A stretch of 64,000 nucleotides of DNA from Astragalus membranaceus (lineage: Eukaryota; Streptophyta; Magnoliopsida; Fabales; Fabaceae). The position numbers and the translations under genes were made by a program. This document shows, one piece after another, positions 34,454-45,741 of the stretch. Numbering within the stretch: position 1 is the first letter of the stretch; every line of letters starts with the position of its first letter. A model generated the notes under the pieces. The model saw only the letters and a program-made list of their open reading frames with translations. It had not been told where the DNA came from and made no database searches. The DNA is taken from the NCBI GenBank assembly GCA_039519185.1, contig CM076849.1:105356077-105420076 (forward strand). The letters are read 5' to 3'.

Positions 34454-35567
34454 CATCCTAAGATGCAACATGCGTTGTTTTGTAATGTTTTTTTTTATCT
34501 TTTTCATGTATGAAATGAAATGCAAATTTTTCTTTGCCCCATTTGAAGGGAATATGCTATGAAGATTGATGAATGATAATGTGCTTTTTTTTATTCACTC
34601 ATGAATGTATGCATAACATGCAAAGATGCAAAGAGAAAATGAAATATGAAGAAATTTTATGATGAATGATTTTTGACAAATGAGTGTGATGGATGACAAT
34701 GAAATGAAGATGTGCACTACATGTAGACAAAAAAAATTCTAAGGACTTATGCAAAGAAAAATGCAAATGAATGCATACTTTTCAATGACACGCGGTGAAC
34801 GAGACAAAGTTAATTACATTCTATTCTTTTTTTGCGAAATGCACGTTTTTCTACAATGCAACATATTTTTTTGTTATGCTTTTTATGCATGAAATGTAAT
34901 GGAATTTTTATGTTGTTTATGCATGAAATGCAATATGGTTTTTAATATTGTAAAAAAAAATGAGTGATTTTCTAAACCCAAAAGTTTTTTTATGGGAAAA
35001 AGATATTTTTCATCCTAAGATGCAACATGTGTTATTTTGTAAAGTTTTGTTTTTATCTTTTTCATGCATGAAATGAAATGCAAATTTTTCTTTGCCCCAT
35101 TTGAAGGGGATATGCTATGAAGATTGATGAATGATAATGTGCTTTTTTTTATTCACTCATGAATGTATGCATAACATGCAAAGATGCAAAGAGAAAATGA
35201 AATATGAAGAAATTTTATGATGAATGATTTTTGACAAATGAGTGTGATGGATGACAATGAAATGAAGATGTGCACTACATGTAGACAAAAAAAATTCTAA
35301 GGACTTATGCAAAGAAAAATGCAAATGAATGCATACTTTTCAATGACACGCGGTGAACGAGACAAAGTTAATTACATTCTATTATTTTTTCGCGAAATGC
35401 ACATTTTTTACAATGCAACATGTTTTTTTGTTATGCTTTTTATGCATGAAATGTAATGCAATTTTTATCTTGTTTATGCACGAAATGCAATATGGTTTTT
35501 AATTTTGTAGAAAAAAATGAGTGATTTTCTAAACCCAAAAGTTTTTTTATGGGAAAAAATATTTTTG
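34454..35567. repeat. 557-bp tandem duplication in the body of element C
   Basis: CATCCTAAGATGCAACATG begins both units (34454 and 35011) and the copies agree closely over their whole length, including the phrases ATGCATAACATGCAAAGATG and GACACGCGGTGAACGAGAC. Differences are mostly in T and A runs. Non-coding. Confidence 0.88.
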
Positions 35568-36206
35568 TTTTTTTTTATGGAAAATAAGGTAAGAGGTAGA
35601 GTAGCTCCCTTTCTAACCTAAATTGGTTAGCCCATGCTATTGGCCCCTACTGATCTAAGGCCTTCTATTGTGAGTATTGACGAGGTGGGTGTTCTAACCT
35701 ATTGAGATTTAAGGTCTCTAGAGTCAAGTACTCTTCTAGAAGATTAAACACATCAGGATGTACATCTCGGATGTGGATACCCGCATAGAAGAATCGTACT
35801 CTAGATGAGGAATTCGTGGAAGTCACACAGGATGTACATCCAAAATGAGTCCCACTCATCCTCGTTCTAACTTATGTGTTTTTTGCGGCTCAGGTATGAG
35901 CTCAACTCTCAAGGTGTGCTCACAGTGTAGGTGTAGTGTGTGAAGGGAGCATACAAACCTCAAATCCTAAAAATAAAAACCCAAATTGAACATGCATGTT
36001 AATTAGAAAATACAACCAGACAATAATATCAAGTGTTCTCTAACCTAGGGTTTATATCAAGCAAAATATCAAATAAATATCAAATGAAATATATACAAAG
36101 AAAAAATATTCTAAAAGGCTCTGACATTTAATTTGTCTAAGTCCCTAGCTGACTCGATCTAATATCCTCTTGACCGTAAGGTCACTAAGTCGGACTAGGT
36201 CGAACT
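35568..36206 (-). other. Leader of element C
   Basis: Region immediately after the PBS on the minus strand, where gag would be expected. A small minus-strand ORF (35665-35859) has no recognisable domain. No other feature supported. Confidence 0.45.
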
Positions 36207-36218
36207 GCTCTGATACCA
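36207..36218 (-). promoter_or_regulatory. PBS of element C (tRNA-iMet)
   Basis: TGGTATCAGAGC on the minus strand, three bases from the LTR end. This is the standard initiator-tRNA-Met PBS of plant LTR elements. Confidence 0.85.
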
Positions 36219-37005
36219 AAATGTAACACCTTAATATTTCACCCGCCGAAGAAATACTAGAATATACTTTAAGGCATATATCAGAGTAAAATTCCTGTCT
36301 TTAGATATTGAACAAAACTAAAACTTGATAAAAACTCATCAAGTGATCTCTCATGTTTTGTACTTTCAATTAGAAGTACATAATTAATATGAAAAGCATA
36401 TTTTATTTTCCTTCCCACATCCTAATGTCCAATATGCAATACAGAAATAGCAGAAACAATTTATAACTTCTAATACTGATACAAGTCATAATATCGAAGA
36501 TACAAAGAAAACAAGGGAAGCAACATAAACCCTAAACAAAGTTCTCAGTAATCTCCATGACCTTCATATGGTGCACCGGCTAACCGTGCTCCTTTGCTTT
36601 TGACTTTCCCTGTTTCTCTGTAAAAACCACAACAAATAAAGGGTGAGATAAACATTATCTCAGTGAGTCCTATCGAGACTCCTCACTAACACTAGCGATT
36701 CATTATGCTTTATTCTTTTGCACTCGTAGCCCTACTAAGCGACTACGTGACAATATGTTCTTTTAACTCGTAGCCCTACTAAGCGACTACGGGTTGCATT
36801 TCATACTATCACAACACCGGAGACCTGCAGTTTCAGTCCCCCGGTGAACCCAATCCACTAATCCTTTCATCAGTGGGCAAACATAGATGGGGCCTAGGTT
36901 ATGGGCTCATGACTTCCCTCCCCTAGTGTGCTATTCATGGAGGTCCTCACCTCAATTATTACATTAACATACCTTGAATAATGTCAAGTCACTTCATTAA
37001 CATAC

Positions 37006-37455
37006 TGTTCTGGAGTGGACCGAGGGGTCCCATCAGCAAAACCAGAAGGTGCATTCAGCAATTGGAATGGATTAGCCCAATCAATCCAGCCCATATCCAC
37101 CTCATGCGAGCCCAACATGCTTGGACGGTCAAGATCGACTCTACCCATCCGACGATCCACAAGAGGGCACGATTTCCTATAAATACAGGCAAACTTTGCC
37201 CTTACAAAGGTGGAATCTATAGTCCTTAGTACCTTCACTCTTATATTCTATATACTGACTTGAGCGTCGGAGTGGCTTGCAGGTACCCCCCCGGGCGCTC
37301 ATTGACCTCTTGCCAGGACAGCAAGAAACCTGACCTCCCGTCAAGACAGTAAGTGACCTGTCCTCCAGTCAGGACAACAAGAGACCTGACCTCCTGTCAG
37401 GACAGCAAGAGACCTACCAACAACAGACGACCAAAAAGCTGCTCGGTACAGAACA
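37006..37455 (+). repeat. 5' LTR of element B2
   Basis: 450 bp with TATA box TATAAATA at 37178-37185. Its 3' part (about 37300-37415) has four units of a 28-30 bp phrase built on GACCTCC(T/A)GTCAGGACAGCA; the other LTR has three, which explains the length difference. Confidence 0.9.
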
Positions 37456-37456
37456 T

Positions 37457-37474
37457 TGGCGACCACAGTGGGAG
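37457..37474 (+). promoter_or_regulatory. PBS of element B2 (tRNA-Arg)
   Basis: TGGCGACCACAGTGGGAG, one base after the LTR, identical to the PBS of element A. Confidence 0.85.
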
Positions 37475-37523
37475 ATTTCTATCTTTCACATCATCACTAC
37501 TCGAACTTTTCTCTTGCTGCTCC

Positions 37524-38449
37524 ATGGCTACCAGGGGCAGACCCCGGGTTCAGAGCATTGCCATACCCGCACCCCGACCAGAGGGTATTCTTGAGGGCAA
37601 CGTCGCAACCCTACCTGATGAGGGTGCCAGTCAGCCTGCCCAGTCTTCGAATGCGAGTCAGCTTTTGGATCTCCTGGCCAATCGCACCTAAGCTATGCAG
37701 CATCAGGAATACCAGCAGATTGCTAAGACATGCCCATCCCAACGCCCATGATGGCGCCTGGCAGGACGCCAATGAAGAGCAGCCAGCGCCCAAGAGGGCG
37801 CCTGGCAAGGAAGCAACCAGCGCCCATGAGGGCGCCTGGCAAGGAAGCAGCCAGCGCCCATGAGGCCACCAGGTAGGGCACCAGGGCAGCATCAGACAGC
37901 GCCCATGAGGGCGCTTGGCAGGGAGCCATGACAACATCAGGCAGCGCCCATGAGGGCGCCAGGTAGGGCACCGGGGCAACATCAGACAACGCCCATGAGG
38001 GCGCCTAGCAAGGGAACCCTTCCTCCAACAACGGTGACACCGAAGACACCACCGGATATCGCCATCGAGGAGATCCCCCAACCGACGTAGGCATCAAGAG
38101 TTTGACTAAGAAGACACCTACCCCGATCAAGAAGGTTTTCGGACGAAGGACCTTTCACTCGAAGGATGGATGGATGCGAATCCCAAGGGCCTTGAAGAAG
38201 CTGCCAACTCTCAAGATGTATGACGGAACTGGAGACCCAGACCGCCATCTGGCACACTTCTGCCTGATGATGCGCTATCGAGGCGCCAGGGAGCCTGTTC
38301 ACTGTAAAATCTTCCCCCTCACTCTCGAAAATGCCGCACTAGAGTGGTTTCAAGAGCTAAGGCCGAACTCCATATCCTCATGGTATGTTGGGTCTCATCT
38401 TCCTAACGCAAAGCAGCCAAGTTCACGGCACCCACCCGGAAGGGATCCA
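37524..38449 (+). pseudogene. gag: gag remnant of element B2
   Basis: ATG 37524 starts MATRGRPRVQSIAIPAP, without the frameshift seen in A, and runs to a TAA at 37689-37691 where A has CAA (ANRT* versus ADRTQ). A GGCGCC-rich stretch interrupts, after which another frame (38102-38450) carries LPTLKMYDGTGDPDRHLAHF and FQELRPNSISSW, the start of the gag domain. It ends there; the rest of gag is replaced by repeats. The protein cannot be made. Confidence 0.8.
37745..38020. repeat. GGCGCC hairpin repeats in element B2, first block
   Basis: Repeats of GCGCCCATGAGGGCGCC-type palindromes (7-bp stem, 4-base loop ATGA) separated by TGGCAAGGAAGCAACCA or similar. They interrupt the gag reading frame. 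Confidence 0.8.
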
Positions 38450-38569
38450 AGGTATGAGACCACGATGTCTTGGGTAGCAAGCGCCAAGAAAGGCGCGAAA
38501 GTCAAGCAAATGACGAGACCGGGAGGTCACAGACACCAGAGATACCCACCTACGAGGGTGATCTCTAGT

Positions 38570-39240
38570 CTGCAGTCTATAACTTCGTCCATACTTATTC
38601 GATGGAGGCGTGTGAGCATGCGTTGGAAAGCTAAGAGGAAGAGCTACAACTCTCATGTTGAGCTCAAAATCTAATTCGGACGTCTCCGTAAAAAGGAAGG
38701 CCGCCCATGAGGGCGCCAACAGCATACTTATCCGATGGAGGCGTGTGAACATGCGTTGGAAAGCTAAGAAGAAGAGCTACAACTCTCATCTCAAAATCCA
38801 ATTCTGACGTCTCCGTAAAAAGGAAGGGCGCCCATGAGGGCGCCAGCAGCATCGGCACCCACGAGGTCACCAGCATCAGGAGACACCATCTTGGCCCAAG
38901 GCGCCCAGGAGGAGGGCGCCAACTTCAGGATGTTGCGTTTTTGCTGAGTCCATAACTTCGTCCATGCTTATCCGATGGAGGCGTGTGAGCATGCGTTGGA
39001 AAGCTAAGAAGAAGAGCTACAACTCTCATGTTGAGCTTAAAATCCAATTCGGACGTCTCCGTAAAAAGGAAGGGCGCCCATGAGGGCGCCAGCAGCATAC
39101 TTATCCGATGGAGGCGTGTGAGCATGCGTTGAAAAGCTAAGAGGAAGAGCTACAATTCTCATGTTGAGCTCAAAATCCAAATCGGACATCTCCGCATCCG
39201 GGAAGTGAAACAAGATGACGGCACTCACAAGCTCGTGAGA
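38570..39240. repeat. ~133-bp tandem repeat block in element B2
   Basis: The phrase TTATCCGATGGAGGCGTGTG recurs at about 38598, 38731, 38969 and 39104. Each is followed by GAGCATGCGTTGGAAAGC, CAACTCTCATGTTGAGC and CCGTAAAAAGGAAGGGCGCC. One interval carries about 100 extra bases of GGCGCC-rich sequence. Short minus-strand ORFs here are by-products. Confidence 0.85.
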
Positions 39241-39660
39241 AAATCAAATGGTGCACGAGCACGTGAGCAAAAAAAAAACATAGTGCACGAACACATGAGA
39301 AAATGAAATGGTGCACGAGCACCTAGGAAAGTAGAACGATGCATGAGCATCCGAGAAAATGAAATAGTGCACGAGCACGTAAGGCAACACACGGAAGGAC
39401 GTCTGACAGGGCGCCAAGGCAGCCACATGCGGCACCCAGGAAGGCGCCCAGCAGGGCGCCACCAACGGAAGAAAGGGAACCTCCCCCTACTTGCACATGG
39501 TAGAAAACAATTGCTCCAACAGGATAATCGCTGTGATCAGCTGACAAACTTAGCAGGCCCGACAACGACACGAGCCGAAAAGGCTACCGAACCTACAAGG
39601 GCATTCTAAACGACAACGTGAAGTCAAGACCATCCTCCGAAATAATCTCGACTTAGGGGG
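39241..39660. other. GTGCACGAGCAC repeats and an internal copy of the pre-PPT region
   Basis: 39250-39385 has several GTGCACGAGCAC and ATGCATGAGCAT phrases. 39627-39660 (AAGACCATCCTCCGAAATAA, then TTAGGGGGCAAC) is a second copy of the sequence that normally lies just before the 3' LTR (compare 43594-43632), but no LTR follows. Confidence 0.7.
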
Positions 39661-39872
39661 CAACGGTGGAACCAGGTCAATGTTCACCAGAGACATCGCC
39701 GGGGATCACCATCGAGGAGACCCCCCAACCGACGCAGCTCAACACCAACGCAGGACGGCAGCAAGAAGGATGATCTGGCTTGATAAGGCACTCTAAAAGC
39801 CAAGTTCCGACTCAAACAACAGGGGACCAGGCAACCAGGCAGAACCAAGCATGAGTCTGCCAGCTAGGTTCA

Positions 39873-40403
39873 CGAAGCGGCATATCGAAAAGGTCGCAAC
39901 CTCTAATGGGTGAGTTAAATTCGGATAGAATCCGATAAACTCCTGTTAGAGTCCCTAGATGGGCAAAGTGGCGTCGCAAGATGTCACTAGAGGTTGTCAC
40001 AACCTCGAAGCGGCATATCGAAAAGGTCGCAACCTCTAATGGGTGAGTTAAATTCGGATAGAATCCGATAAACTCCTGTTAGAGTCCCTAGATGGGCAAA
40101 GTGGCATCGCAAGATGTCACTAGAGGTTGTCACAACCTCGAAGCGGCATATCGAAAAGGTCGCAACCTCTAATGGGTGAGTTAAATTCGGATAGAATCCG
40201 ATAAACTCCTGTTAGAGTCCCTAGATGGGCAAAGTGGCGTCGCAAGATGTCACTAGAGGTTGTCACAACCTCGAAGCGGCATATCGAAAAGGTCGCAACC
40301 TCTAATGGGTGAGTTAAATTCGGATAGAATCCGATAAACTCCTGTTAGAGTCCCTAGATGGGCGAAGTGGCGTCGCAAGATGTCACAACCTCTAGTGAGG
40401 AAT
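39873..40403. repeat. 133-bp tandem repeat in element B2, four near-identical copies
   Basis: CGAAGCGGCATATCGAAAAG starts units at 39873, 40006, 40139 and 40272, each 133 bp apart and almost identical. The segment GTCGCAACCTCTAATGGGTG matches the complement of the 89-bp array in element A. Confidence 0.93.
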
Positions 40404-40529
40404 TTAAGTCGGACCGATTCTGATAAGCTCCTGACGGAGATAACATGGCCACGAGACGATAGGAGGCGATATGTTCAGAAGCGTGAAAAATAGGCAAGAT
40501 AAAGGAAACGTGGATATAACATAAAATTC

Positions 40530-40684
40530 TTCACACTGTCCAATTCAAATTGGAGCTCCTCCATCCGCTTCTGGTAGTGACCGGCAGTGTCTCGTGCCCG
40601 ACGAGCAGATCCCAGTGCTTCGTGAAAATCCACCTGAACCCGGCTTATATCCGAGAAAAGCCGATCCCTTTCCTCGATCACCCC
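40530..40684 (-). pseudogene. Coiled-coil exon remnant of the antisense ORF in element B2
   Basis: On the minus strand, after a TGCAG acceptor near 40685, the frame reads GVIEERDRLFSDISRVQVDF and MEELQFELDSVKN. This parallels the last exon of the antisense ORF of element A (GLTEERDRLISDKNRLQVDL, RSELDSMKK). It is antisense to B2, as in A. The rest of that ORF is missing, so only this exon survives between tandem arrays. Confidence 0.75.
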
Positions 40685-43587
40685 TGCACAAAGAGAGAAG
40701 CAAACACGCCCACGCAAAACCAACACCCATAGGAGCAGCCAGCGCCCAGGAGGGCGCCTGGCAGGGCGCCAGTCAAGGCAGTCGATGCCCATGAGGGGGC
40801 ATGGCAGGAGGGCACCGTCAACAACGTAAGTACACGGTAACGAACAACAAATACTTACCAAGAAGAAAAGACATTGAAACAAGTGGAGTCTACTCCTTCC
40901 TCCTCCTTAAAGAAGGTGCTCCAATGATGGATTGGTCCCCTACTTTTGAAATAAGAAAATGTGGACCGCAAGACAAATGCCCGCCTACTCATGGGAGTTA
41001 GCATTTCACCCAACGCCAACGCCGCAGGTCTGGCAAATCGACTTGGCCCATATCCACGACGTAGAAGCCCAATACGCCTGTCACCTTAAGACATGCTCAA
41101 AAACACAAAAAAGACAAGATGAGCAGTGAAAAAGAAAGCAAAGTGCCAAGCACCCGTCTACATAACCAGCGCCCATGAGGGCACCTGGCAGGGCGCCAGT
41201 CAAAGCAGCCAGCGCCCATGAGGGCGCCTGGCAGGGCGCCAGTCAAGGCAGCCAGCGCCCATGAGGGCGCCTGGCAGGGCGCCAATGAGGCAGCCAGCGC
41301 CCATGAGGGCGCCTGGCAGGGCGCCAGTCAAGACAGCCAGCGCCCAGGAGGGCGCCAGTCAGGAACAGCCAGCGCCCAAGTGGGCGCCTGGCAGGAGCAA
41401 GCAGCGTCCAGCAGAGGGGCGCCTGGCAGGGGGCAGTCAGAAAGCAGACCCTTCGCGGCAGGGTGGTCAGCACTATGCAGTAAGACGCCCACGAGAGCAC
41501 CGAACCTTGTCTCGCAAAATTAAAGGATGCATGAGCACGTAAGAAAATTAAAGGATGCATGAGCATCTGAGTGCATGAGCACGTGAGAAAATTAAAGGAT
41601 GCATGAGCATCTGAGTGCATGAGCACGTATGAAAATTAAAGGATGCATGAGCATCTGAGTGCATGAGCACGTGAGAAAATAAAAGAGTGCATGAGCACGT
41701 AAGAAAATTAAAGGATGCATGAGCATCTGAGTGCATGAGCACGTAAGAAAATCAAAGGATGCATGAGCATCTGAGTGCATGAGCACGTGAGAAAATAAAA
41801 GAGTGCATGAGCACGTAAGAAAATTAAAGAATGCATGAGCATCTGAGTGCATGAGCATGGAAGGAAATAAAATAGTGCACGAGCACGCGAATAAATAAAG
41901 CAAAGTGCCAAGCACCCGTCTACACAAGTCGGCACCCAAGAGGGCGCCTGGCAAGGAGGGCGCCCATGAGGGCGCCTGCAAGGAAGCCACCAGCGCTCAT
42001 GAGGGCGCTTGGCAGAAGCAACCAGCGCCCATGAGGGCGCCTGTCAGGAGCAAGCAGCGCCCAACAGAGGGGCGTCTGGCAAGGGGGCAGTCTGAAAGCA
42101 AATCTGCTCCACGAAAAGACACCCAGCACACGCACGCAGGGAACAACACCAAGGGCACCCAGGAGGGTACCAACTCTTAGGAGCCTACAGGTGTCCAGCA
42201 AGGCGCCCAGGAGGGCGCCAACAGTAGAACTTAGCACTGTGGCTCAAGGCGCCCAGGGAGGCGCCAACACCAGGAGCTGAGTCACGGTCACGACAAAGAG
42301 ATATTGCACAATTCAAATAGGACTACCGGGATGAGGTCGTCACCCCATGTGTCAAGGTTGTCTCCATCATCCTCAGCATCTCCCAACCTGATGGACATGG
42401 GGCAACACAAACAGTTAAGTACCAGTCAAACAACACCCTATCCCGATGTGGGAGGCTTCAAAGAAACGAGACGAACTCGAAAGCCAAGAGGCTAAGAAAA
42501 GAAACTAAGTGTCACCACAATTACCAAGTGATAGAGAAGCAGCAAGATCGGGTGAACAATCGGGAAAAGACATGTCCCCTTGATGGCAGGAAGCCTGAAA
42601 ATATCAAATCAAAGATCAAGTCAAAACAAGCAACAAAACGAGCAACAAAGAAGGAAGTACAAAGCGAAACCTAAGGTCGAAACCGATACCCAAGGGGGCA
42701 CCCGGTAGGGCGCCAAGTCAGAAAATGCTTCGCACCCAACTCAAGGCGCCCATGAGGGCACCAGTTCCCTTCTCTCGGATCATCAAGCGCAAGATGCCCC
42801 TGAGGGCGCCACTCCCCTAGGTGTGCGATTCACCAAGTGCGAGGCACCCACGAGGGCGCCACCTCTCTTGTGCGAATCATCGAGCACAAGGCGCCATGAG
42901 GGCGCCACTCCCCTACTTTTGCGAAACACCAAGTGTAAGGTGACAATGAGGGTGCCAATCCCTCTCATACAAAAAATCGAGCACAAAGCGCCTATGAGGG
43001 CACCTCTCCCGGATGTGCAAATCACCAAGTGCAAGGTGCCCATGAGGGCACCAATCCCTCTCATGCAAACCATCGAGTACAAGGCGCCCTTGAGAGCGCC
43101 ACCCTCCATTTTGCAACCCGCCCATCACAAGGCGCCCTTGAGGGCGCCACCCTCCATCTCACCAAACGGTGCCCGAGGCGCCCACGAGGGCACCAGCATC
43201 AGGATGTCTTAGCACCTTGGCCCAAGGCGCCCAAGAGAGCACCAACATCAGGGGGCATGGCACAGGGCGCCTAAGAGGGCGCCAATCTCAGAGCATCCTG
43301 GCACAAGGCGCCCAAGAGGGCGCCAACCTCGGAGCACTTGGCACAAGACGACGCCAACATCGGGATACGTCACCCTTGCTTGGTGTCGGGCACAAGGGTT
43401 ACACTAAAGGAGGTGTGAGTCACGGTCGCAACAAAGTGATCTCATACGACCCGACAAGACAGACAAAGAAACACTTAGAAAAATTTTCTCCTATTTTACT
43501 CTAGAGAGTGAAAATGACAGAACACGGTTGTTACAAAGGCAGTGTCCCGCATAACCTCACAGATCCAGCAAACCAACGAAAATCCTT
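40685..43587. repeat. GGCGCC and other short repeats in the 3' half of element B2
   Basis: Three blocks are visible. 40735-40810 and 41165-41460 hold GCGCCCATGAGGGCGCCTGG units of about 45 bp. 41520-41885 is an array of a ~44-bp phrase, GTGCATGAGCACGTAAGAAA plus GGATGCATGAGCATCTGA. 41930-42270 and 42690-43360 have further GGCGCCCA(T/A)GAGGGCGCC palindromes at 40-66 bp intervals. Many ORFs on both strands follow from the composition and are not genes. 42290-42680 and 43370-43587 are unremarkable spacer. Confidence 0.85.
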
Positions 43588-43632
43588 CAAGCCAAGACCA
43601 TCCTTCGGAATAATCTCGGCTTGGGGGGCAAC
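43588..43632 (+). promoter_or_regulatory. PPT of element B2 with upstream stem
   Basis: GGCTTGGGGGGCAAC ends at the LTR. GGCTTG (43618-43623) pairs with CAAGCC (43588-43593). In A the pair is GCTTG/CAAGC and in the internal copy (39621-39654) it is GACTT/AAGTC. Confidence 0.75.
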
Positions 43633-44052
43633 TGTTCTGGAGTGGACCGAGGGGTCCCATCAGCAAAACCAGGAGGTGCATTCAGCAATTGGAATGGATT
43701 AGCCCAATCAATCCAGCCCATATCCACCTCATGCGAGCCCAACATGCTTGGACGGTCAAGATCGACTCTACCCATCCGACGATCCACAAGAGGGCACGAT
43801 TTCCTATAAATACAGTCAAACTTTTCCCTTACAAAGGTGGAATCTCTAATCCTTAGTACCTTCACTCTTATATTCTATATACTGACTTGAGCGCGGAGTG
43901 GCTTGCAGGTACCCCCCGGGCGCTCATTGACCTCCTGTCAGGACAGCAAGAGACCTGACCTCCCGTCAGGACAGCAAGTGACCTGACCTCCAGTCAGGAC
44001 AGCAAGAGACCTACCAACAGCAGACGACCAAAAAGCTGCTCGGTACAGAACA
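43633..44052 (+). repeat. 3' LTR of element B2
   Basis: 420 bp with TATA box at 43805-43812 and three of the 28-30 bp terminal repeats. Followed by the TSD copy CATAC. Confidence 0.9.
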
Positions 44053-44335
44053 CATACCTTGAATAATGTCAAGTCATTTCATTATCATACCTTGAATGAA
44101 TAATGTCATGTAATTTCATTCCATTATCCTGTACATGTGTCCTCACTCGTCACCCTAATCGGTTATCATACATTTGACATACTTTGATAAATTTCAATGT
44201 CTTATACATGCCCACGCTTAATTAAGCGAATTACGGTTATTTCATCATTACATAGGGTTGGGGAAGGGATTGGAATGGACTTGGAACCTTTTGAAATGGA
44301 CTAAAACATAGTTTAAAAATGGGTAACAGAAACAT

Positions 44336-44430
44336 ACGCACGGTCCATGCGTGTAGGCGCACGACCCGTGCAGGTTTTAATAAAATTTTCGCACCAGTTA
44401 CACAACATGGCGCACGACCCGTGCGTCCGT
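44336..44430. repeat. GC palindromes in the LTR of element C
   Basis: ACGCACGGTCCATGCGT, GCGCACGACCCGTGC and GCGCACGACCCGTGCGT, the same class of short stems as in the solo LTR at 28711, at the corresponding place in the LTR. Confidence 0.78.
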
Positions 44431-45669
44431 ATCAGTTTCCAGAAGTCATGTTTTCATGACATTTTTCCATTCTGTTTGATTCCAATGTCCGTACAAACAC
44501 AACCAAACATTATTACAGAGCAACAATCAGTACAAACAGCAGTCATGGCCATCAAACAATGCAAACATTCACATAACATTCGTCAATTCATTCCACATAA
44601 AACTACAACTCATACATTTTTGAATTTACGGTTTTAATGGAATTTTAAGAAACGAAAAAAGCGTGACCCGGTTCAAAACACATGCAAACACATATTCGAA
44701 AACAAATCCCTAAGCGAGTATAGAACTCACATTTTGTGATGAAATCACAAACAACCACAACAAACGGCAACAAGTGTAGGCTTCAATCAACATGAACTAC
44801 ATGAAACACTATAATGTAGGTTCCTATTACATCCACAAAATGACGCTCTAGCTCCAACCTTAACACACCCGAGAGTTGGAACTTAGGTGCTAATGAAATC
44901 TTTTCATAATTCTGTTTTACAGCAACAGGAGCAGTTTTGCATCATGCATATATGACTCAACACTTCACCAAATTCACCATTTCAAAGGTCTATTGTGAAG
45001 GAAATTTTGTCTAGTTTCGGTGGGTTTTGGTTTTATGTTTATACGAAAGTATTTGGGGAGTTACAGCGAAAACACTGAGAATAGGTCAAAACTGTAACTG
45101 ATTCAGCTACCTAACTTGTGGGCATGATATCTTCATCAATACATTACGAAATCAGGTGATTCTTGTGCCTATTTTGAAGGGTTTCGTGTCTAGTTTCTAA
45201 AGCAACAAAAAGGAACTTTAAAGGAGGTATGTACAGTGAGTTACGAAGGAAATACCAGGGACAGTTAAAACGGGTTTACTGCAGAATTTGGAACTTTGAG
45301 CTTGAACCAACTCTCAAGAACACCACCAACTCTCCAAAACCCCAAATTCGAATTCCAGCTCCAACAAGCTCCAAATTCGAATCCCAGCAACTCAAACCCC
45401 CTTCTTGCTACTTCATACACCAATGTAGCTAGGTTCTGAAAGTCTCTAATCTACTCCAAGGTCGACATGCAAGAGCTCAACAAGACCCAAACTCCATTTT
45501 TGCTAAGGTTGAGCTTGAGCTTCTAAAAATAGTGAAAATGAAGTGGAAGAAGAAGTAGATAAAGCTATTGGCATCAGTGTGTAGAGGAAGAAAAACTGAT
45601 TTCAATGGTGAAGAGATATCCTACATGCATCAAGGTTCTCTCCTTCTCCTTCTCCTCTCTCTTTTGCGA

Positions 45670-45670
<1 letters not shown>

Positions 45671-45724
<54 letters not shown>

Positions 45725-45741
45725 TCTCTCTCTCTCTCTCC
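45671..45741. repeat. (CT)n microsatellite
   Basis: About 35 CT dinucleotides with one or two interruptions, inside the LTR of element C. It produces leucine/serine-rich ORFs without meaning. Confidence 0.95.

Larger units (their letters stand above)
37006..44052 (+). mobile_element. Element B2: non-autonomous relative of element A
   Basis: LTRs at 37006-37455 and 43633-44052 (TGTTCTGG...CAGAACA) are flanked by a perfect CATAC duplication (37001-37005 and 44053-44057). The PBS at 37457-37474 is the same tRNA-Arg site as in A, and the PPT is GGCTTGGGGGGCAAC. The order is gag fragment, tandem arrays, antisense ORF remnant and GGCGCC arrays, matching A. No protease or polymerase remains. Tandem repeats make up most of the 6 kb interior. 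The LTRs differ by a few point changes plus one repeat unit. Confidence 0.92.

Noticed and set aside
37353..37865. Plus-strand ORFs starting within the B2 LTR
   Set aside because: Alternative start codons inside the LTR repeat; the natural gag ATG is at 37524.
43587..43865. Minus-strand ORF in the 3' LTR of B2 (also at 36984-37238)
   Set aside because: Present in both LTRs, overlaps the TATA region and lacks any domain.
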